Origin: an uncultured Anaerolineae bacterium
GTDB taxonomy: Bacteria; Chloroflexota; Anaerolineae; Anaerolineales; Villigracilaceae
Assembly: GCA_937120535.1 (NCBI GenBank)
Contig: CAKZJX010000080.1
Coordinates: forward strand, 1 to 46,656
Reading direction: 5' to 3'
Length of the DNA stretch: 46,656 nucleotides
Shown: positions 43,209 through 46,656 of the stretch, in pieces
Numbering within the stretch: position 1 is the stretch's first letter
Layout: the number at the start of each line of letters is the position of its first letter
Notes under the pieces: model-generated
Databases searched by the model: none
What the model was told of the DNA's origin: nothing
The model's input: only the letters and a program-made list of their open reading frames with translations
Translations under genes and position numbers: made by a program

Positions 43209-43323
43209 AGATGCATGACCAAGATTTTTCACCCATCAGGGATCTGCATCAGCTCTTGGAGTTTGACCCGAATCTTGATACACTGAAGCCGAGATTTCTG
43301 CACAAGAAGGAGTATATATACAA

Positions 43324-43857
43324 ATGAGCACACAGAGCCGTACCCAATTGGTGTTGGGGATCTTGTTGATCGCCGTCGGAGCTTGGTTGCTGGCCCAGGG
43401 GAGCGTTCCCTCGCTAGTCGAATTCAGCGAACGCCTCTTCCGCTGGCCGTATACCCTAATGTGGATCGGCGGCTTGATCTTGTTCCTCGGTTTGCTAGGC
43501 GGTCAGCCGGGCGCAGCTGTGCCGGCGACGATCGTGGCCGGCATCGGCGTCATCTTCTACGTCAATGATCGCTACGCTGGAGGCCAAGCGGCGTGGTCAT
43601 ATATGTGGACGCTCATCCCTGGTCTGATCGGCCTAGGATCAATCCTGGCTGGCTTGTTGGGAGAGACGCCGCGCCAAAACTTTCGCCATGGGCTGAATTT
43701 AATTGTGATCAGCGCGATCGCCTTCTTGATTTTCGCTTCGATTTTTGGCGGGCTCTCTTTGCTCGGCAACTATGGGCCGGCAATCTTGATGATCGCAGTG
43801 GGCCTGTGGTTGTTGGGCCGAGGATTCTGGAGGTCGTTCTCGCGGCGAGGAGAGTAG
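43324..43857 (+). CDS. Six-helix membrane protein of unknown function
   Basis: 177 residues with about six short membrane helices in pairs (for example residues 8-25, 43-60, 64-80, 92-112, 124-142, 150-167). The repeated pattern (LVLGILLIAVGAWLL .. ILMIAVGLWLLGRG) recalls small LiaF-N/DUF5668-like membrane domains, but I cannot assign a family. AAGGAG is 11 nt before the ATG. The next gene starts 2 nt after its stop and has the same style, so the two probably work together. Confidence 0.75.
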   Translation: MSTQSRTQLVLGILLIAVGAWLLAQGSVPSLVEFSERLFRWPYTLMWIGGLILFLGLLGGQPGAAVPATIVAGIGVIFYVNDRYAGGQAAWSYMWTLIPGLIGLGSILAGLLGETPRQNFRHGLNLIVISAIAFLIFASIFGGLSLLGNYGPAILMIAVGLWLLGRGFWRSFSRRGE

Positions 43858-43859
43858 CC

Positions 43860-44456
43860 ATGTTCAGGCGCTGGGACCCGATTGCGATCGGGGGGCTATT
43901 GCTGATCTTGGCCGGGGGACTATATGTGTTGCAAGCCCAGGGAATATTAGAGAGCGCTAGCAGGATGTTCTGGGCCATTGTGTTCTTCCTGGCAGGAGCG
44001 TCCTTTCTGATGATGGACGCTTGGTGGGCTGTGCTCCCAGGGTTGACGCTGATCGGCCTAGGGGGAATGATCGGGCTGCCCAACCGATTCGAGGTCTATC
44101 GGGGGGCGCTATTTCTCGGCGCCTTGGCGCTGGCCTTCTGGGTGGTGTATCTGCGAGAGCAGAGGGCTCGCTGGTGGTCGCTGATCCCAGCTGGGGTGTT
44201 GAGCACGCTGGCAGCGACTCAGATCGTTCCCCCCTGGTTGAATCAGGCCAGCATCTTTTTATGGGGAATGGCCTTGACGTTTGCCTTGGTGGCGCTGCTG
44301 GCCGGCATGAGCTGGGCCTGGTACCCGGCCGGCATTTTGGCAGTGCTCGGCCTGTTCGTCCTGGTAGGCTGGATGAAATTGTTTTCCTATCTCCTAGGGT
44401 TTCTGCTGATCGTCGGCGGCGGCGCGCTGATCTACGGCGCTCTGCGCCGGCGATAG
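43860..44456 (+). CDS. Multi-helix membrane protein, partner of the preceding gene
   Basis: 198 residues, almost entirely hydrophobic, with about seven short helices separated by small charged turns. It opens FRRWDPIAIGGLLLILAGGLYVLQAQG, the same layout as the start of the previous protein, suggesting distant duplication. The start at 43860 is taken because it is 2 nt after the preceding stop; the frame extends upstream inside that gene. No enzyme motif is seen. Function unknown. Confidence 0.75.
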   Translation: MFRRWDPIAIGGLLLILAGGLYVLQAQGILESASRMFWAIVFFLAGASFLMMDAWWAVLPGLTLIGLGGMIGLPNRFEVYRGALFLGALALAFWVVYLREQRARWWSLIPAGVLSTLAATQIVPPWLNQASIFLWGMALTFALVALLAGMSWAWYPAGILAVLGLFVLVGWMKLFSYLLGFLLIVGGGALIYGALRRR

Positions 44457-44592
44457 GCACGCCATGCCTAGCACCCACCCTGGCAAAAGAAACCCCTGCC
44501 TTTGCTATACCTCTCCGGCCAGTGAATTAGATTGGTAGCCGGTTGAGGGACAGAAGAGGCAGGGGATGGGGTTTTTGTCGGAAAGTGATCGT

Positions 44593-45318
44593 TCACACCT
44601 CGGCGGCCACCACTTCAACGTCGGGGAAGAATTGACGCACCGTTCCCGCAACCCAACCATGCAAGGTCGAGGGGAGCAAGGGACAGCCCAAACAGGCGCC
44701 ACCCAGGCGGACAGTCAAACGATTGCCTTCTAGGGAGACGAATTCCACCGAGCCGCCATGGAATTGTTCCACATATGCGCTCAGGCTCTCGATGAGACTG
44801 CGAAGTTGTTGTTCTTTGCTGTAACCGTTGTTGTTGTTGATCATCGCTTTGGCTCCTTTCTCCCTGGTCGAGACGGCTTCCTCCAGGATAGCACGCACCT
44901 GTAAAGTTGCATCTTGCCAGCGACTGGAAACTCTCCTGGCCAATCGATCGAAGATGACCCGGCCGGCTTTGGGATAGCGCATGGCTAAGCGACGTAATTC
45001 AACGCCGCGTATGCGGATGGCCTCTATGTCTTCTTTGGCTACCGTGCCGGAAGTGTAGGTCAGATTCCCAATCACCGCCGACCAGCCAAACACGCTTCCA
45101 GGCTGGATTTGGGTTAGGGTGATTGGAGGTCCGTCATAGGGTTTGTAGCGCAGGGTGACGGTTCCGCTCAGGAGGATGTAAACATGAGTGGCGGGTTCTC
45201 CCTGCTCGAAGATCACCGTTCCTGCGGGACAAATGTAATTTTCCAGCAGCGGATCGAGCAGCCTCAGGACTTTGTCATCCAAGTCTTCAAAGAAAGCCGA
45301 TCGTAACTCTTGTAGCAT
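44593..45318 (-). CDS. Cyclic-nucleotide-binding-like domain fused to a NifU-like domain
   Basis: 241 residues. Residues 1-125 form a Crp-type cNMP-binding beta roll (NYICPAGTVIFEQGEPATHVYILLSGTVTLR, IQPGSVFGWSAVIG). A long helix (about 115-150) takes the place of the dimer helix. No DNA-binding winged helix follows; instead residues 165-241 are a NifU C-terminal domain with C209-x2-C212 (GGACLGCPLLPSTL), a site for an [Fe-S] cluster. An in-frame ATG at 44844 (residue 159, MINNNNGYSKEQ) has AAAGGAG 8 nt upstream, so a free 83-residue NifU protein may also be made. The full-length start at 45318 has a poor ribosome binding site. Confidence 0.82.
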   Translation of the reverse strand: MLQELRSAFFEDLDDKVLRLLDPLLENYICPAGTVIFEQGEPATHVYILLSGTVTLRYKPYDGPPITLTQIQPGSVFGWSAVIGNLTYTSGTVAKEDIEAIRIRGVELRRLAMRYPKAGRVIFDRLARRVSSRWQDATLQVRAILEEAVSTREKGAKAMINNNNGYSKEQQLRSLIESLSAYVEQFHGGSVEFVSLEGNRLTVRLGGACLGCPLLPSTLHGWVAGTVRQFFPDVEVVAAEV

Positions 45319-45474
45319 TGTCAAAATGTTACATGGAAGTCTTGGCCGATCTGTAGTGGAAAATATCCTGAGTGTGACGACATTTGTCCTATTCTTGTCT
45401 GGAGAAGAATACACGGAAAACGTATGATAAACCGACGTACTTGCGTCTGAATAGCTTGGAGGAAGATCATCCTT

Positions 45475-46068
45475 ATGAAACAAAAAACCAAGATCAAACG
45501 CCGCTCTGCGGAGCTGTCTAAACGGCTTTTGTCTTCGTTGGCCATTGGTGTCGGATTGATCGCCTGCGGCGTCGCTTCGATGGCATTGCTTACGGGGAGC
45601 CAGGAGGTTTCTCAGGCGCGCGAACGGGCTCTTGTGGTGCCCGCACGCGTCGATTATCCGGCTCCCGAGCTGACGCTAGCCGATTTGGAAGGCGTTTCTC
45701 GCTCGCTAAAGGACTATCGTGGGCAGGTGGTGCTGGTCAATCTATGGGCCTCATGGTGTCCGCCGTGTGTGGCCGAGCTGCCCACGCTCAACGCGTTTTA
45801 TGGCGACTATGCAGATCAGGGATTTGTGTTGATCGGGATCAATGCCGGTGAATCTCCCAGCCATGTGAGGGAATACGTGCTTCAGAGACAGTTGAATTTC
45901 CCGATCTGGATTGATACTGAGCAGCGGGCCGGCGAGGCCTTTCGAACCATGAGCCTGCCCTCTTCCTTCGTCATTGACCGACAAGGACGGGTGCGCTTAG
46001 AATGGTTGGGCGCGATTGAGCGCACGATGTTGGATAAGTATGTGGTGCCTCTTCTTCGAGAGCAGTAA
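45475..46068 (+). CDS. Membrane-anchored thioredoxin, TlpA/ResA family
   Basis: 197 residues. A basic N-terminus and one helix (about 19-40) anchor it, with the domain outside. The thioredoxin-like domain has the active site WASWCPPC (C95, C98), the cis-Pro loop LPSSFVID (Pro157) and the AhpC/TSA-like start APELTLADLEG. Such proteins reduce apocytochrome c cysteines or other outside disulfides, which would suit the c-type cytochromes of complex III. It is divergent from the CNBD-NifU gene, 156 nt apart. Confidence 0.9.
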   Translation: MKQKTKIKRRSAELSKRLLSSLAIGVGLIACGVASMALLTGSQEVSQARERALVVPARVDYPAPELTLADLEGVSRSLKDYRGQVVLVNLWASWCPPCVAELPTLNAFYGDYADQGFVLIGINAGESPSHVREYVLQRQLNFPIWIDTEQRAGEAFRTMSLPSSFVIDRQGRVRLEWLGAIERTMLDKYVVPLLREQ

Positions 46069-46327
46069 CATCGTTGGTGAGAGCATCCGCTTTCTGTACG
46101 GGATCTTCCGTGAACCACCAATAGGAAATCAAAAACAGCTGCCTAAGTTCCTTGGACAGGCTGTTAAGACGGTTGGCGCCGATGTGAACGGCGTGGGCTA
46201 AAGCCGTTCGGCTACCAAAGATACTATTTTGCAATGCGGGTTCTTTCTCAATCAACGATCGCCCCGCCATCCATAGGTGTTTGTGGGAGAGGGCATCTCG
46301 GCTCTCCTAGGGACCGAGCTGCAGGTC
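46069..46327. other. Gene-free stretch before the tandem repeat
   Basis: No supported gene. The minus strand is open for 67 codons (46270 downward: MAGRSLIEKEPALQNSIFG..), which looks like it could be a decayed protein fragment, but I cannot name a family and it runs into the antisense of the thioredoxin gene. Confidence 0.3.
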
Positions 46328-46656
46328 TCCGTAGAGGAAAAGGTGCTAAGCTCCCAAGGCTATTTTTGAACTCTACTGCAAAAAGGTGGTTGAACCGCCA
46401 AGATCACGGAGTACGCAGAGACCTTACGAAGAACTCTGCGCCTTCTGCGGTTGGCTTTCGCAGTGGGCTCATCTTTGACTATCTGTAACCTATCCGTAGA
46501 GGAAAAGGTGCTAGCTCCTAAGGCTATTTTTGAACTCTGCTGCAAAAAGGTGGTTGAACCGCCAAGATCACGGAGTACGCAGAGACCTTACGAAGAACTC
46601 TGCGCCTTCTGCGGTTGGCTTTCGCAGTGGGCTCATCTTTGACTATCTGTAACCTA
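46328..46656. repeat. Two tandem copies of a 165-bp repeat
   Basis: Unit 1 is 46328-46492 and unit 2 is 46493-46656; unit 2 lacks one base, and a few bases differ near the start. Each starts TCCGTAGAGG and ends ATCTGTAACCTA. Within each unit nested inverted repeats (AACCGC .. GCGGTT around CGCAGAG .. CTCTGCG) can form a stem-loop. The array reaches the window edge, so it may continue. There is no convincing coding frame. Confidence 0.92.

Noticed and set aside
45971-46270. 99-residue minus-strand frame that looks transposase-like at its start
   Set aside because: No family motif I can name; a third of it is the antisense of the TlpA-like gene.
1-46656. CRISPR arrays, phage genes, replication origin, rRNA operon
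   Set aside because: No spaced short repeats, no phage structural genes, no DnaA-box cluster and no rRNA sequence were seen on reading the window.

Overview
The window looks like chromosomal DNA of a bacterium from the phylum Chloroflexota, probably near Anaerolineae/Caldilineae. Three things point there: a complete run of alternative complex III genes, a bacterial mevalonate-pathway decarboxylase, and solitary tRNA genes among G+C-rich housekeeping genes with single-membrane-type lipoproteins. This is inference from gene content; no search was run.

Layout. Positions 1-2320 are a graveyard of mobile DNA: the end of a group II intron maturase, a trace of a small repeat, and a dead IS5-family element. 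They flank a PadR regulator and a membrane protein. Positions 2541-6893 hold rnc and smc. On the minus strand, 6890-10326 carries an ECF-like sigma factor, a zinc-finger anti-sigma candidate, a response regulator, thpR, rsfS (with a CTG start) and a ROK sugar kinase. After tRNA-Val come two unrecognised genes, tRNA-Arg, and a stress/proteostasis run (tpx, hsp20, lon, response regulator, mogA-like), then efp and a Cys-rich protein. plsX and a membrane protein lie opposite, followed by tRNA-Leu, an SCP2 protein, a polar amino acid ABC importer and a tungsten-type aldehyde:ferredoxin oxidoreductase.

Positions 26336-32197 hold tRNA-His, a Rieske oxygenase, a RACo-like ferredoxin/ATPase, a DUF1638 protein and an acyl-CoA carboxylase beta subunit. 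Positions 32347-39011 are an operon for alternative complex III: pentaheme ActA, split ActB, ActC, ActD, ActE and an extra monoheme protein. This complex oxidises menaquinol in place of cytochrome bc1. The right end has a mevalonate decarboxylase, a YyaL-type protein, tRNA-Ser, two membrane proteins, a cyclic-nucleotide-domain/NifU fusion, a TlpA-like thioredoxin and a 165-bp tandem repeat.

The most unusual signal is a pair of about 163-bp MITE-like elements with terminal inverted repeats and 9-bp near-perfect target duplications. Both sit in the same orientation at the same place, with the last base of the duplication forming the first T of the -35 box of a tRNA promoter (tRNA-His and tRNA-Ser). 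Next in interest are the CNBD-NifU fusion with a strong internal start, the DUF1638/RACo/Rieske group without a visible corrinoid methyltransferase, and the pair of unrecognised genes at 10604-12613.
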